DNA of 6,335 bases. Source: Rhodoferax sp. (GTDB lineage: Bacteria > Pseudomonadota > Gammaproteobacteria > Burkholderiales > Burkholderiaceae_C). The number at the start of each line of letters is the position of its first letter. The first letter of the stretch is position 1. Positions 5,880 to 6,335 of the stretch are shown here, piece after piece. The DNA is taken from contig JAKFXU010000333.1 in NCBI GenBank assembly GCA_021731215.1, positions 1-6,335 on the forward strand, given 5' to 3'. The translations under genes were made by a program, and so were the position numbers. The notes under the pieces were generated by a model. That model saw nothing but the letters and a program-made list of their open reading frames with translations. It made no database searches and was not told the DNA's origin.

Positions 5880-6335
5880 ATGGCTTTACTCCCCATTCTT
5901 TGCTACCCCGACCCCAAACTGCACACCGTGGCCAAACCGGTACAGACGGTGGACGCCCGCATCCAGACGCTGATTGTCAACATGCTGCAGACCATGTACG
6001 AGGCCAAGGGCATCGGCCTGGCGGCGACCCAGGTCGACGTGCATGAACGCCTGATTGTGATGGACGTGTCCGAAGAGCGCGATCAGCCGCTGGTGCTGAT
6101 CAACCCGCAGATGGTCTGGACCAGCAGCGAGACCCACCTCAACGAGGAAGGCTGCTTGTCCGTGCCCGGCATCTATGACGGCGTGCAACGCTTTGACGCG
6201 GTCACGGTGAGCGCCCTCGATGGCAGCGGCACAACGCGCCTGATTGAAGCCGAAGACCTGCTGGCAGTGTGCATCCAGCATGAGATGGACCACTTGATGG
6301 GCAAAGTGTTCGTCGAATACCTGTCGCCCCTGAAA
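5880..6335 (+). CDS. def: Peptide deformylase, 3' truncated by window end
   Basis: The first 152 codons of peptide deformylase; the full protein is usually about 168-175 residues, so only the C-terminal tail is missing. The enzyme removes the formyl group from the N-terminal methionine of new proteins as they leave the ribosome. The N-terminus [20 protein letters not shown] is typical. All three active-site motifs are intact: GIGLAATQV (44-52), EGCLSVP (90-96, with metal ligand Cys92) and QHEMDHLMG (133-141), where HEMDH supplies the two His ligands (134 and 138) and the catalytic Glu135. The last residues seen, [10 protein letters not shown], are also typical of proteobacterial Def. In related genomes fmt (methionyl-tRNA formyltransferase) follows on the same strand, which would be just outside this window. 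The gene is divergent from lysM-dprA-smg. Confidence 0.97.
   Translation, partial: MALLPILCYPDPKLHTVAKPVQTVDARIQTLIVNMLQTMYEAKGIGLAATQVDVHERLIVMDVSEERDQPLVLINPQMVWTSSETHLNEEGCLSVPGIYDGVQRFDAVTVSALDGSGTTRLIEAEDLLAVCIQHEMDHLMGKVFVEYLSPLK

Overview
The window looks like ordinary chromosomal DNA of a GC-rich betaproteobacterium. The best guess is Burkholderiales, family Comamonadaceae (Rhodoferax/Polaromonas/Acidovorax-like). The reasons are the gene content and order (divergent def versus lysM-dprA-smg), the style of the proteins, and an intergenic hairpin-rich element of the kind I recall from this family. No gene order, phage, IS, CRISPR or RNA-gene signal points to an accessory island. Genus is an inference; no 16S or other marker is present.

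Layout. Positions 1-177 (+) are the last 58 codons of secF, the protein-export membrane protein. A 14-base gap leads to a 753-codon DUF1631-family gene (192-2453, +), probably co-transcribed with secF. A 177-base convergent gap (2454-2630) follows, filled by several short perfect hairpins that look like a dispersed repeat and may end transcription from both sides. Then three genes run on the minus strand, in transcription order: a secreted LysM-domain protein (5688-4471), dprA (4436-3231) and smg (3140-2631). Their spacing (34 and 90 bases) suits an operon. A 191-base divergent promoter region separates lysM from def (5880 onward, +), peptide deformylase, which is cut by the window end after 152 codons. 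No stretch over 300 bases lacks a gene.

Function. The genes are housekeeping: protein translocation (SecF), N-terminal deformylation of new proteins (Def), loading of RecA on incoming single-stranded DNA (DprA), a cell-wall-binding exported protein (LysM) and two poorly understood conserved proteins (Smg, DUF1631). def and dprA-smg are divergent neighbours in many proteobacteria, including E. coli.

I did not find a novel system. The points worth a second look are modest: the structured repeat at the convergent junction, which may mark a rearrangement boundary; two related GCGCT...AGCGC inverted repeats in the two gaps of the lysM-dprA-smg operon; an apparent extra loop in DprA; and the uncharacterised DUF1631 protein coupled to secF.
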